Source of the DNA: AC-32 sp035518635
GTDB taxonomy: Bacteria > Actinomycetota > Thermoleophilia > Gaiellales > Gaiellaceae
Assembly: GCA_035518635.1 (NCBI GenBank)
Contig: DATIXI010000020.1
Span: 49,630-113,629, forward strand
DNA length: 64,000 nucleotides
Reading direction: 5' to 3'
The notes under the pieces are model-generated. The model had not been told where the DNA came from, did not search any database, and saw nothing but the letters and a program-made list of their open reading frames with translations. Positions 1-8,110 of this stretch are shown in pieces. The position numbers were made by a program, and so were the translations under genes. The stretch's first letter is position 1. Each line of letters starts with the position of its first letter.

Positions 1-1
1 C

Positions 2-1429
2 ACGTGCTCGGTCACGTGCAAGAACGTCTGGACGAGCCGGCGCGGGACCGAGTACATGTGGTTCAACGACGTCGAGACGAAGCCGGGGATCGGCTACCCC
101 AAGCGCTGGGAGGACCAGGAGCAGTGGAGCGGCGGCTGGAAGCTCGACCGGCGCGGGAGGTTGCGGCTCAAGGCAGGCGGCCCGCTTCGCAAGCTCGCGA
201 ACCTGTTCTTCAACCCGAACCTCCCCACGCTCGATGACTACTACGAGCCCTGGACCTACGACTACGAGACGCTCACGACCGCGCCGGCCCAGAAGCACCA
301 GCCTGTTGCGCGGCCGGAGTCGCAGGTGACCGGTAAGCCGCTCGATCTCCAGTGGGGGCCGAACTGGGAGGACGACCTGGCCGGGGCTCCCGAGCGCGCC
401 GGGTCCGACCCGAACCTGCGCGGCGGCGCCGAGGAGCAGGTGCGCCTCGAGTACGAACGGGCGTTCATGTTCTACCTCCCGCGCATCTGCGAGCACTGCC
501 TCAACCCCTCCTGCGTCGCATCCTGCCCCTCGGGTGCCATGTACAAGCGCGAGGAGGACGGGATCGTGCTCGTCGACCAGGACGCGTGCAGGGGCTGGCG
601 CATGTGCGTCAGCGGCTGTCCGTACAAGAAGGTCTACTTCAACTGGGAGACCGGGAAGGCGGAGAAGTGCAACCTCTGCTACCCGCGGATCGAGACCGGG
701 CTCCCGACGATCTGCTCCGAGACCTGCGTCGGCCGCATCCGCTACCTGGGAGTCGTCCTCTACGACGCCGATCGCGTCGAGGAGGCGGCGTCCGTTCCCG
801 ACGAGAGGGACCTCCTGGCCGCCCAACTCTCGCTCTTCCTCGATCCGCACGATGAGGACGTTCGGCGACAGGCCCGTGCGGACGGAATCGCCGAGGACTG
901 GCTCGAGGCCGCCGGCCGCTCGCCGATCTACGCGCTCGCCGTCGAGCAGGGCGTGGCGCTGCCGCTGCACCCCGAGTACCGCACGCTGCCGATGGTCTGG
1001 TACGTGCCGCCGCTTTCGCCCGTGATGAGCATGATCGAGGGCAGCGGCTCACGCGCGGACCCGGACGACGTCTTCGAGGCGATCGCCGAGCTCCGGATCC
1101 CGATCCAGTATCTCGCCAACCTGCTCACGGCCGGAAACGAGGAGCCGGTCCGGCTCGCGCTCAACCGGCTCGCGGCGATGCGACGCTACATGCGGGAGAA
1201 GAACCTCGGAGCGAAGCCGGACCGTTCGATCGCCGCGGCTGTCGGCCTCGAGCCCGAGACGATCGAGCGCATGTTCCGCCTGCTCGCGATCGCGAAGTAC
1301 GACGAGCGCTACGTGATCCCCCAGGCGCACCAGGAGCTCGGGCCGGTCCCTGACCTGCAGAGCTCGTGCTCGGTGTCGGACGGCGCCGCCGGCGGGCCGG
1401 AGCCCACGTTCACGAAGAGGCTCGTGTGA
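2..1429 (+). CDS. narH: respiratory nitrate reductase beta subunit NarH (5' partial)
   Basis: Electron-transfer subunit of the membrane-bound nitrate reductase; it carries Fe-S clusters that pass electrons from NarI haem to the NarG molybdenum site. The reading frame is open from base 2, where it already shows TCSVTCKNVW, the tail of the first Cys cluster, so only a short N-terminus (about 20 residues in the family) lies outside the window. Further clusters are CEHCLNPSCVASCP (about residue 163), CRGWRMCVSGCP (about 196; the Trp is typical of the [3Fe-4S] centre of NarH) and CNLCYP...CSETC (about 223). The stop overlaps the narJ start as GTGA. narG should lie just upstream. Confidence 0.96.
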   Translation, partial: TCSVTCKNVWTSRRGTEYMWFNDVETKPGIGYPKRWEDQEQWSGGWKLDRRGRLRLKAGGPLRKLANLFFNPNLPTLDDYYEPWTYDYETLTTAPAQKHQPVARPESQVTGKPLDLQWGPNWEDDLAGAPERAGSDPNLRGGAEEQVRLEYERAFMFYLPRICEHCLNPSCVASCPSGAMYKREEDGIVLVDQDACRGWRMCVSGCPYKKVYFNWETGKAEKCNLCYPRIETGLPTICSETCVGRIRYLGVVLYDADRVEEAASVPDERDLLAAQLSLFLDPHDEDVRRQARADGIAEDWLEAAGRSPIYALAVEQGVALPLHPEYRTLPMVWYVPPLSPVMSMIEGSGSRADPDDVFEAIAELRIPIQYLANLLTAGNEEPVRLALNRLAAMRRYMREKNLGAKPDRSIAAAVGLEPETIERMFRLLAIAKYDERYVIPQAHQELGPVPDLQSSCSVSDGAAGGPEPTFTKRLV

Positions 1430-1992
1430 CTCCCGGGCCCTGGAAGCTGCTCTCGGTCCTCCTCCAGTACCCCGAAGACGAGCTCGGGCTCGAGGCGAGC
1501 GAAGGCAAGAACGCGAAGCTTGCGACGTTCCTCGCCTGGCGGAGCGAGACACCGCTCGCCGAGCAGCAGCAGGCGTACGTGCGGACGTTCGACTTCGACC
1601 GCCGGGCAAGCCTCTACCTGACCTATCACACACACGGCGACCGGCGGCAGCGCGGGCTCGAGCTCGTTCGGCTCAAGCGCCGCTTCGCCGAGGCCGGACT
1701 GCCGCTCACCGGGAACGAGCTGCCGGACTACCTCCCCGTGCTGCTCGAGTTCACGGCGCTCGCGCCGCGCGAGGGTGAGGCACTGCTGAACGAGCTCCGC
1801 CCCTCGCTCGAGCTCGTCCGGTCCCGCTTGCACGACACAGGCAGCCCCTACGCGCCGCTCGTCGACGTCGTGGTCGGCGCGCTTCCCCGGCCGACGAAGG
1901 AGCAGCTCGCCACCGCCCGCCGGATCGCGTCCGAGGGCCCCCCGGCCGAGCTCGTCGGCCTCGAGCCCTTCCCGACCGCGGTTCCGTCGTGA
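1426..1992 (+). CDS. narJ: nitrate reductase assembly chaperone NarJ
   Basis: NarJ/TorD-type chaperone of 188 residues that inserts the molybdenum cofactor into NarG and is not part of the final enzyme. Starting at GTG 1426 (overlapping the narH stop by 4 nt) the protein opens TPGPWKLLSVLLQYPEDEL, matching the usual NarJ start (xxxxLLxYP). The middle contains YLTYHTHGDRRQRG and the GNELPDYLPVLLEF segment conserved in NarJ. An upstream in-frame start at 1366 would only extend into narH. Position between narH and narI is the standard narGHJI order. Confidence 0.93.
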   Translation: MTPGPWKLLSVLLQYPEDELGLEASEGKNAKLATFLAWRSETPLAEQQQAYVRTFDFDRRASLYLTYHTHGDRRQRGLELVRLKRRFAEAGLPLTGNELPDYLPVLLEFTALAPREGEALLNELRPSLELVRSRLHDTGSPYAPLVDVVVGALPRPTKEQLATARRIASEGPPAELVGLEPFPTAVPS

Positions 1993-2705
1993 GCAGGCTC
2001 GACTTCTTCCTCTGGGTCGCCTTTCCCTACCTCTGCCTGGCCAGCTTCGTGCTGGGGCACGTCTGGCGCTACCGGCACGACCAGTACGGCTGGACGACCC
2101 GTTCGACCCAGCTCTTCGAGCGGCGGCTGCTGATGGTCGGCAGCCTCCTGTTCCACTTCGGGATCCTTGCGGCGATCGGCGGGCACGTTCTCGGCATCCT
2201 CGTCCCGAGCTCGTGGATGGAGACGGTCGGGATCAACGACTCCACGTACCACTGGATCGCGGCGGTCGCAGGTGGGCTGGCCGGCGCTGCAATCGTGCTC
2301 GGCTTCGCGATCCTCGCGTACCGGCGTGTACGCGTCCCGCGCGTGAGGGCGACGACGACGCGGAGCGACCTCGTCCTGTACCCGGTGCTGGGCGCCACGA
2401 TCCTCTTCGGGATGATCGCGACGGCCTGGGGCACGTGGGTCGACCGTTACGCCTACCGCGAGGTGGTGAGCCCCTGGTTCCGCGGCATCTTCCTGCTCCA
2501 GCCGCACCAGGAGCTGATGGCGAACGCTTCGTTCGTCTTCCAGGCGCACGCCGTGACGGCGTGGCTCCTGCTCGCGATCTGGCCCTACACCCGTCTCGTC
2601 CACGCGTGGAGCATCCCGATCGCCTACGTGACGCGCGCGCCGATCGTGTATCGGAGACGGGCGACGTTCCACGCGCGCCCGTCGCGCGACCCGAGCGCCG
2701 GCTGA
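1989..2705 (+). CDS. narI: nitrate reductase gamma subunit NarI (cytochrome b)
   Basis: Membrane cytochrome b of 238 residues that oxidises menaquinol and feeds electrons to NarH. It has five hydrophobic segments; the N-terminal one carries LGHVWRYRHDQYGW, followed by FHFGI and GGHVLG, and the last helices carry HQELM and QAHAV histidines expected to ligate two b haems. GTG start at 1989 overlaps the narJ stop (GTGA), which suggests translational coupling. Last gene of the nar operon; a convergent tRNA follows after 21 nt. Confidence 0.95.
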   Translation: MSRLDFFLWVAFPYLCLASFVLGHVWRYRHDQYGWTTRSTQLFERRLLMVGSLLFHFGILAAIGGHVLGILVPSSWMETVGINDSTYHWIAAVAGGLAGAAIVLGFAILAYRRVRVPRVRATTTRSDLVLYPVLGATILFGMIATAWGTWVDRYAYREVVSPWFRGIFLLQPHQELMANASFVFQAHAVTAWLLLAIWPYTRLVHAWSIPIAYVTRAPIVYRRRATFHARPSRDPSAG

Positions 2706-2726
2706 GCCCTCTGCCCGGCCCGTCAG

Positions 2727-2800
2727 TGGGCCCGCCTGGATTCGAACCAGGGACCAACGGATTATGAGTCCGCTGCTCTGACCAGCTGAGCTACGGGCCC
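2727..2800 (-). tRNA. tRNA with CAT anticodon (elongator Met or Ile2)
   Basis: Cloverleaf of 74 nt on the minus strand: acceptor GGGCCCG paired with CGGGCCC, D-arm AGCTCAGCTGGTCAGAGC, anticodon stem GCGGA/TCCGT around loop CTCATAA (anticodon CAT), T-arm CCTGG-TTCGAAT-CCAGG. CCA is not encoded. The loop resembles both tRNA-Ile2 (lysidine-modified) and actinobacterial elongator tRNA-Met, so I do not choose; it is not the initiator because the anticodon stem lacks three consecutive G-C pairs. Confidence 0.93.
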
Positions 2801-2915
2801 GCGCGAGGAAGCGTAGCGCCGGTCTGCGACGGTTATCCTCGACGCGGCGGGGCGATTCCCGCAAAATAGGCGCAGCGCTCCAGCGGGGCCGTCCACCAGG
2901 GAGGGTGAGCGAACG

Positions 2916-3368
2916 GTGAAGGTCTTCCAGCACGAACGAGAGCTCCGGACGACAGGCGGGCTGTCCGTCCGCGACATCACCGAGGAGGTCAACGAGGCGG
3001 TCCGGGAGAGTGGGGTCGTCGACGGCATCGCCTGCGTGTACTCGCCGCACACGACGTGCTGCGTGCGTGTGAACGAGTTCGAGAACGGCTTCCTCGACGA
3101 CTTTGCGAACCTGCTCAAGCGACTCGTGCCCAGCGAGACCTACTACGCGCACGACGACTGGGACCGTCGTACCGAGAACATCTGCCCCGAGGACATGGAC
3201 TTCGGCAACGGCCACTCGCATTGCATGGCGATGCTGCTCGGCACCGCCGGGGAATCCATCCCCGTGCGCGACGGCGAGCTGTCCCTGGGCACCTGGCAGC
3301 GAGTGCTCTTCATGGAGCTCGACCGCGAGCGCGACCGCCGCTGGATCGTCCAGGTCGTCGGTACCTAG
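2916..3368 (+). CDS. YjbQ / UPF0047 family protein
   Basis: Small (150 aa) soluble protein of the secondary thiamine-phosphate synthase (YjbQ/UPF0047) family; biological role in bacteria is poorly defined. Diagnostic segments are YSPHTTCCVRVNE near residue 43 and the metal-binding GNGHSHCMAMLLG near 94, followed by GTWQRVLFMELD. GTG start at 2916 is preceded by GGGAGGGTGAGCG, a strong ribosome-binding site. The stop TAG shares a CTAG palindrome with the stop of the convergent DUF2017 gene. Confidence 0.9.
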   Translation: MKVFQHERELRTTGGLSVRDITEEVNEAVRESGVVDGIACVYSPHTTCCVRVNEFENGFLDDFANLLKRLVPSETYYAHDDWDRRTENICPEDMDFGNGHSHCMAMLLGTAGESIPVRDGELSLGTWQRVLFMELDRERDRRWIVQVVGT

Positions 3369-3835
3369 GCGACAGGCGACAGAGCCTCCACCAGCTGTTC
3401 CTGCAGCCAGGAGAGGTATGCGTACACGGCGAGGCCGGAGGCGGCGGGATCGTCCGGGTCGAGCCTGTCCAGCAGTGAGTCCTCGCGCACGTCGAGGCGC
3501 GTGCCGAGGGCAAGTCGGAGGTCGTTGAGGGCGCGGAGCCACGCGTCGGCCTCGGTTGCATCGAGGTGCTCCTGCCCGACGGTGCGCGCGAGGAGGTCGA
3601 GGGCGTGGCGGCGTCCGTCGAGCAGCTCTGCCGCCGCGAGCTCGCGGTAGGCCTGCTCGTCCCGCTCGTCGTCGTAGGCCGGTGGGAAGAGGCGGCGCAG
3701 GGACGGATCTCCGGGCGCAGCGTCCAGCCCGGCCCGGAGCTCGCCCGCTAGCCCGAGCAGCAGTGCCTGCTCCTCGGCAGGGAGGCGCACCGTGACGCCC
3801 CCACGCTCGGCTCGCTCGATTCGCCGCTGCTCCAC
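3365..3835 (-). CDS. DUF2017 family protein
   Basis: Protein of about 156 residues, acidic and helical, with DUF2017 hallmarks: RLFPPAYDDERDEQAYRELA and the C-terminal LNDLRLALGTRLDV segment followed by YAYLSWLQEQLVEAL. The family nearly always sits next to clpS in actinobacteria, as here, but its function is unknown; a role alongside the ClpS adaptor is an inference. I start it at GTG 3835, which overlaps the clpS TAG by one base; an alternative start at 3859 would overlap clpS by 25 nt. It ends inside the CTAG shared with the yjbQ-like gene. Confidence 0.88.
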   Translation of the reverse strand: MEQRRIERAERGGVTVRLPAEEQALLLGLAGELRAGLDAAPGDPSLRRLFPPAYDDERDEQAYRELAAAELLDGRRHALDLLARTVGQEHLDATEADAWLRALNDLRLALGTRLDVREDSLLDRLDPDDPAASGLAVYAYLSWLQEQLVEALSPVA

Positions 3836-4134
3836 TAGTCCTGGCGCATCGTCGCCCACAGGCCGTGGGCGTGCAGGCGCGAGACGTCGTACTCGGCCTT
3901 CTCGCGCGTGCCGCTCGAGACGACGGCCTTCCCCTCGTTGTGCACCTGGAGCATCAGCTGCGTGGCCTTCGCCTTGCTGTAGCCGAACAGCTTCTGGAAG
4001 ACGAGAGTCACGTACGACATCAGGTTGATCGGGTCGTTCCAGACGATGACGATCCAGGGACGGTCGCGCTCGAGGTCCTCGACACTCCGCGGCTGCTCGA
4101 CCTGGACCTCGCCGGGTGCGACGATGGTGGACAC
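3835..4134 (-). CDS. clpS: ATP-dependent Clp protease adaptor ClpS
   Basis: N-degron adaptor of 99 residues that delivers substrates with destabilising N-termini to ClpAP or ClpCP. The core WIVIVWNDPINLMSYVTLVF contains the N-degron-binding Asn-Asp motif, and VHNEGKAVV the conserved His. GTG 4134 is chosen because residues before it (an open frame back to 4275) are not ClpS-like and the 99-aa form matches the family length. Immediately upstream are three helically phased repeats (4208-4235). Confidence 0.93.
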   Translation of the reverse strand: MSTIVAPGEVQVEQPRSVEDLERDRPWIVIVWNDPINLMSYVTLVFQKLFGYSKAKATQLMLQVHNEGKAVVSSGTREKAEYDVSRLHAHGLWATMRQD

Positions 4135-4207
4135 GAGCTGATTGTGGCGGACGCGGCGCCCGGCATCCTCGCTCGCCCGCCGTGCCCCGAGTTCGCCGTC
4201 ACAAGGT

Positions 4208-4235
4208 TGGCACGGAATCGGCACGGATCTGGCAC
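4208..4235. repeat. three GGCAC repeats with 11-bp period upstream of clpS
   Basis: The hexamers TGGCAC (4208), CGGCAC (4219) and TGGCAC (4230) recur with exactly 11-bp spacing, the intervening bases being GGAAT and GGATC. The array is 74-101 bp upstream of the clpS start. One-turn phasing is what a cooperatively bound regulator would need, but no factor is identified. A TATACA box lies further upstream on the minus strand near 4300. Confidence 0.45.
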
Positions 4236-4327
4236 CCGGGCGGTCGCAGTGCCCGGTACCGTCCCAAGCCCCCACCCACCCAGGGGCGCGCGCGTGAACC
4301 TGTATACGCCGCGCTCGGCCGAGCCGG

Positions 4328-5371
4328 CTACGGGGCGTTGAGTGCCTCGAGCTCCCGGTTGACCGCGAGCTGCTCCAGCGCGCGGGCCTCGATCTGACGC
4401 ACCCGCTCGCGCGTGATGCCGAGTTGCCGTCCGATCGCCTCGAGCGACACCGGCTCGCGATCGCCGTTCAGCCCGTAGCGAAGCTTCAGAACCTCCTGCT
4501 CGCGCTCGGGCAGCTGCGCCACCGCGCGCCGGAGGACGTCCAGCTCGAGGCTGACGGTGATCTCCTCCTCCGGTGGCGTGTCCTCTGACGCGATCAGCTC
4601 TCCGAGCGCGCCCTCGCTCTCCGCGCCGATCGGCTTGTCGAGGCTCGTCACCGATCGGGCGATCTCCCGCACTTCCCGGAGCTCCTTTTCCGAGAGCCTC
4701 GCCCGCTGCGCGATCTCGTCCTCGGTCGGTTCCCGCCCGAGCTGGGCGACGAGCTCGCGCTCGGCCTTGGCGATCCGCCGCTCGCGCTCGGCGATGTGCA
4801 CGGGGATCCGGATTGTGTGCGACTTGTTGGCGATGCCGCGCTGCACGGCCTGGCGGATCCACCAGGTCGCGTAGGTCGAGAACTTGAACCCGCGGCGCCA
4901 GTCGAACTTCTCGACCGCGCGGATCAGGCCGATGATCCCCTCCTGGATCAGGTCGAGCAGCGAAAGCCCCAGCCCCTGGTAGCGCTTCGCGATCGAAACG
5001 ACGAGCCGGAGGTTGGAGTTGATCATCCGGTCCTTCGCCTCCTTGTCGCCCCGCTCGATCAGCTTCGCGAGCTCGACCTCCTCCTCGGCGGTCAGCAGCG
5101 GCCAGCGACCGGCCTCGTTGAGGAACAGCTGGAGCGCATCCGTCGTCGCGACCGCGAGCTTGCCGTTGATGTACGTGCTCTCCTCGGTCGAGCGGGCGCA
5201 GTCGTCCGTGACCTCGATCCCGAGCTCGTCGAGCTGCTCGTACAGACGCCGCAGCGCCTCGTCGTCGACCTCGTGCTCCGCGGCGAACTCGTTGACGCGC
5301 GACAGGCAGAGGCACCCGTCCCGCTCACCCTCCGCGATCAGAGCCGCGACGGGCTCGGGGAGATCGGTCAC
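4328..5371 (-). CDS. RNA polymerase primary-type sigma-70 factor
   Basis: Sigma-70 factor of 347 residues. It has an N-terminal region 1.1-like segment (residues 1-55), region 1.2 (DALQLFLNEAGRWPLLTAEEE), region 2 with the primary-sigma core MINSNLRLVVSIAKRYQG, LLDLIQEGIIGLIRAVEKFD and the -10-binding FSTYATWWIRQAVQR, region 3 and region 4 with the HTH PVSLEAIGRQLGITRERVRQ. Full domain set and the RpoD-type region 2.4 argue for a housekeeping or group 2 sigma, not ECF. Other primary-type sigmas may exist outside the window, so I give no symbol. Confidence 0.93.
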   Translation of the reverse strand: MTDLPEPVAALIAEGERDGCLCLSRVNEFAAEHEVDDEALRRLYEQLDELGIEVTDDCARSTEESTYINGKLAVATTDALQLFLNEAGRWPLLTAEEEVELAKLIERGDKEAKDRMINSNLRLVVSIAKRYQGLGLSLLDLIQEGIIGLIRAVEKFDWRRGFKFSTYATWWIRQAVQRGIANKSHTIRIPVHIAERERRIAKAERELVAQLGREPTEDEIAQRARLSEKELREVREIARSVTSLDKPIGAESEGALGELIASEDTPPEEEITVSLELDVLRRAVAQLPEREQEVLKLRYGLNGDREPVSLEAIGRQLGITRERVRQIEARALEQLAVNRELEALNAP

Positions 5372-5410
5372 GGCCTGCGCTCCTGCCGAGCGGCGTTCAT
5401 GGAAGAAAGG

Positions 5411-5965
5411 TTAGAGCAGGTGGCAGTAGCGCGCGGTGGAGGGCCATGGGTAGAAGCCCCGCCCCCTCCGGTGCGCGCGCTCGGCGACCCACATCTGCTC
5501 GAGCGGCGACCAGCGGTTGGCCCAGCCGCGGCGAAGCAGGTCCGCCGTTGCATACATGCGCATGAAGCTGCGGTCCATCTGGAGGCCGCCCCAGTACGGA
5601 TCGCCGGAATCCCGCCAGCTTCCCTCGTAGCGGTGGATGCAGAGCCAGGCGCGCATGTGCGGCGGGTGAGCCGCGACCTTGCGGACCTGCTGCACGCGCG
5701 CCCGCCAGAAACGCAGCGCCCGCACAGACCGCAGCGAGGCGGCCAGGTGCGACCGGCGAAGCCCGATGAGGCGCTCCCAGCGCCACGTGCTCGAGCGCAG
5801 GCTGCGGACGAGCTTCGCGTCGGCGTGCTTCACCGGGACGACGGGCGGTGTCAGGTGGGCCTTCGGCTGAGGGCTCGTCGCCGCCCAGAGACTCGAGGCC
5901 GTCACGCTCACGCCGAGCATCACCAGCGCGAGCACGAGCATTCGTTTGACACGGTTGTTGTCCAC
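5411..5965 (-). CDS. secreted transglycosylase/Rpf-like protein
   Basis: Exported protein of 184 residues: positively charged start, hydrophobic stretch MLVLALVMLGVSVTASSLWA (signal peptide) and a probable cleavage after it. The C-terminal domain from about residue 105 reads WLCIHRYEGSW...DPYWGGLQM...SPLEQMWVAERAHRRGRGFYPWP...C, the compact lysozyme-like fold seen in resuscitation-promoting-factor/transglycosylase-like proteins, with the Glu of RYEGSW as candidate catalytic acid. Likely acts on peptidoglycan outside the membrane. Transcribed divergently from the MFS gene. Confidence 0.82.
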   Translation of the reverse strand: MDNNRVKRMLVLALVMLGVSVTASSLWAATSPQPKAHLTPPVVPVKHADAKLVRSLRSSTWRWERLIGLRRSHLAASLRSVRALRFWRARVQQVRKVAAHPPHMRAWLCIHRYEGSWRDSGDPYWGGLQMDRSFMRMYATADLLRRGWANRWSPLEQMWVAERAHRRGRGFYPWPSTARYCHLL

Positions 5966-6096
5966 GGGTGAAGCGACCTCCTGAGGGCTCTCGCCAGAGG
6001 CACGTCGCGAGACGGCGCGGATGCGTGCTCCGGGAGCCCGGTTCGGACTGAGCTTTCGAGAGGGATAAGACGCGGAACCCTGCGTCGAGTTAGGAG

Positions 6097-6120
6097 AGTT
6101 CGTGCACTAGTGCACGAACT
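6097..6120. promoter_or_regulatory. 24-bp perfect palindrome, candidate operator
   Basis: The half-site AGTTCGTGCACT is followed directly by its reverse complement, giving a perfect uninterrupted 24-bp dyad. It lies 32 bp upstream of the GTG start of the MFS exporter and 131 bp from the start of the divergent Rpf-like gene. Size, symmetry and position fit the operator of a dimeric repressor (TetR- or MarR-like) controlling the pump; no such regulator gene is adjacent, so the factor is unknown. There is no T-run, so a terminator is unlikely. Confidence 0.6.
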
Positions 6121-6152
6121 GGCGGGCAAACCGGCTTGCTAGCGTCGAATCC

Positions 6153-7298
6153 GTGCGCAGGCTCCTCGTCCTCCTCAGCGCGGTCGTCGCCGTGGACACG
6201 ATGTTCTACACGGCGCTCGCGCCCCTCCTCCCGCACTTCACGGAGCGCTACGACCTCTCGAAGACCGGCGCCGGCGTGCTCTTCGCCGTCTACGGGGCGG
6301 GTGTGCTGGCAGCGGCGATCCCGGGCGGGATCGCGGCCTCGCGCTTCGGGCCCAAGCGGGCTGTGCTCTTCGGCGTGGTCGTGACCGCGGTGGCAACCCT
6401 CGGCTTCGCGCTGGCGGACAGCGCGTTGATGCTCTCCGTGGCCCGCCTCGTGCAGGGGTTCGGAAGCGCGTTCTCCTGGGCCGGAGCGCTCGCCTGGCTC
6501 GTCGCCGCAGGGCCGGCGGGGCGTCGCGGAGCGCTGATCGGCACCGCCATGGGGGCAGCCGTCTTCGGGGCGCTGCTCGGCCCGGCGCTCGGCGCGCTCG
6601 CCACCGTGGCGGGCGTCCGCCCGACGTTCATCGGGATCAGCACGGTCGGGCTCGGTATGTGTGTCTGGGTCTGGCGGACACCTGGCATCGCCGCTCAGCC
6701 GCAATCGGTCGGCGTCCTCCGTCGCGCGGACCGGAGGCTGGTGTTTGCGCTCTGGCTCATCGTCCTGCCCTCGCTGCTCTTCGGCGTGCTCGACGTCCTC
6801 GCGCCGCTGACGCTGCATGCGAACGGCTGGGGTGGCGTCGCGATCGGCGCGCTCTTCTTCACGACGGCCGCCGCCGAGACGGTGCTGAACCCTGTCCTCG
6901 GCCGGTTCACCGACCGCCGCGGCCGGCTTCTGCCGGTTCGGCTTGCCTTACTGGGGTCGATCGCCGTCTCGCTCGCGCTCGCCTGGTCCGAGACCGCGGC
7001 CGTCGTCGCCGTCCTCGTCTTCGGGGCCGCGATGGCGTACGGCTCCTTCTACACGCCCGGGATGGCGCTGTTCTCGGAGAGCGCCGAGCGGCTCGGGATC
7101 GCCCAGGGCCTCGCGTTCGGCGCGATGAACGGCGCGTGGGCGGCGGGCGCCCTCGTGGCCCCCGCCGCGGGAGGCGCGCTGGCCCAGGCCGGCGGCGACA
7201 CGCTCCCCTACGTCCTGCTCGCGACGATCTGCGTCGCGACCCTGGTGGTCGTGCGGCCGTCCTACGCCCAGTCGAGCTCGCGCCCGAGCAGCGCGTAG
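6153..7298 (+). CDS. MFS transporter
   Basis: Major facilitator superfamily protein of 381 residues with about twelve hydrophobic segments. The loop between segments 2 and 3 reads RFGPKRAVLFGV and the motif RFTDRRGRLLPVR follows segment 8, both typical MFS motif A positions. Resembles drug/metabolite exporters of the DHA1 type; substrate unknown. GTG start at 6153. A perfect 24-bp palindrome just upstream suggests repressor control. Its 3' end overlaps the convergent sulfotransferase gene by 37 nt. Confidence 0.88.
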   Translation: MRRLLVLLSAVVAVDTMFYTALAPLLPHFTERYDLSKTGAGVLFAVYGAGVLAAAIPGGIAASRFGPKRAVLFGVVVTAVATLGFALADSALMLSVARLVQGFGSAFSWAGALAWLVAAGPAGRRGALIGTAMGAAVFGALLGPALGALATVAGVRPTFIGISTVGLGMCVWVWRTPGIAAQPQSVGVLRRADRRLVFALWLIVLPSLLFGVLDVLAPLTLHANGWGGVAIGALFFTTAAAETVLNPVLGRFTDRRGRLLPVRLALLGSIAVSLALAWSETAAVVAVLVFGAAMAYGSFYTPGMALFSESAERLGIAQGLAFGAMNGAWAAGALVAPAAGGALAQAGGDTLPYVLLATICVATLVVVRPSYAQSSSRPSSA

Positions 7299-8110
7299 AG
7301 CCGACGGTTCGGCTCGGCGAACTGCTCGGCGAGGCGGGCGCGCGTCTCCGGTCGCATCGGCTCGTACCGGCGCTCGAAGACGCGCGGGTACGACTCGAGC
7401 GGCTGCGGCGCGACACCGAGGAACTCCAGCACCCGGGCATGCGTCCGCTCCGGCTCGTCGAGCAGGTCCTCGCTCGGCACGATCAGGAGCTGCTCGGCCG
7501 GAAAGGCTCGCAGCCAGCGCTCCAGCTGCTCGGCGTACCGCCCGCGCGCCGCGTACGTGTAGTTCCACCAGGCGCGGCTGAAGTAGGCGGGGTCGGCGGC
7601 CATCCGCTCCTCCTCGTCGCGCAGGCGCTCCTCCTCGGCGGCGAGCGCGTTCTCGAACGAGAGCGGCTCGCGCCCGAGCGCGACCTCGTGTTGGTAGTGC
7701 GAGAACGCGCGGTCCACCGGGTTGCGGACGAGAGCGATCAGCCTCGCGTTCGGCACGAGCGCGGCGACGCGCCCCGGCGCCTGCGGGTGGAAGAGGTAGC
7801 TCGGGCTCGCCTCGCCGACGAGGCCCCGCGCCCTGAGCGTGTTCGGGAAGTTGCCCCGGTACCAGGCCTCGCCGCGCGTGTAGTGGCGGTCGAAGTAGCT
7901 CACCTCCTTCCAGGACGGGCCGGTGATCCCGGGTGTGTCGCGGAGGTAGGCGTAGAGCGCGGTCGTGCCCGCCTTCTGCGCTCCGATGACGAGGAAGTCT
8001 GGGAGCGGCCTGATCGAGGCGGTCGCCTTGCCGTAGGTCCAGACCGCGTTGCGCAGCACCGCCCGGACCGGCTCCGGGATCGTCGGGATCTTCTCCGCCG
8101 GTAGGCGCAA
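7262..8110 (-). CDS. sulfotransferase family protein (heparan-sulfate-type)
   Basis: Transfers sulfate from PAPS to a sugar or lipid acceptor. PAPS-binding 5' loop is FLVIGAQKAGTTALYAYL (about residues 39-56) and the 3'-phosphate site is LIALVRNPVDRAFSHYQHE (about 124-142); KEVSYFDRHY and GEASPSYLFHP are also family hallmarks. 282 residues, no signal peptide or membrane segment. It starts at TTG 8110, directly after the upstream stop, so the two sulfotransferases are probably co-transcribed. Its end overlaps the MFS gene. Confidence 0.9.
   Translation of the reverse strand: MRLPAEKIPTIPEPVRAVLRNAVWTYGKATASIRPLPDFLVIGAQKAGTTALYAYLRDTPGITGPSWKEVSYFDRHYTRGEAWYRGNFPNTLRARGLVGEASPSYLFHPQAPGRVAALVPNARLIALVRNPVDRAFSHYQHEVALGREPLSFENALAAEEERLRDEEERMAADPAYFSRAWWNYTYAARGRYAEQLERWLRAFPAEQLLIVPSEDLLDEPERTHARVLEFLGVAPQPLESYPRVFERRYEPMRPETRARLAEQFAEPNRRLYALLGRELDWA

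Noticed and set aside
4208..4224. TGGCAC-N5-CGGCA resembling a sigma-54 -24/-12 promoter
   Set aside because: Spacing fits, but it points away from clpS, actinobacteria generally lack sigma-54, and the third phased repeat explains the pattern better.
5954..5972. TTCACCCG half-site at the Rpf-like gene start
   Set aside because: Single half-site that includes the GTG start codon itself; no dyad.
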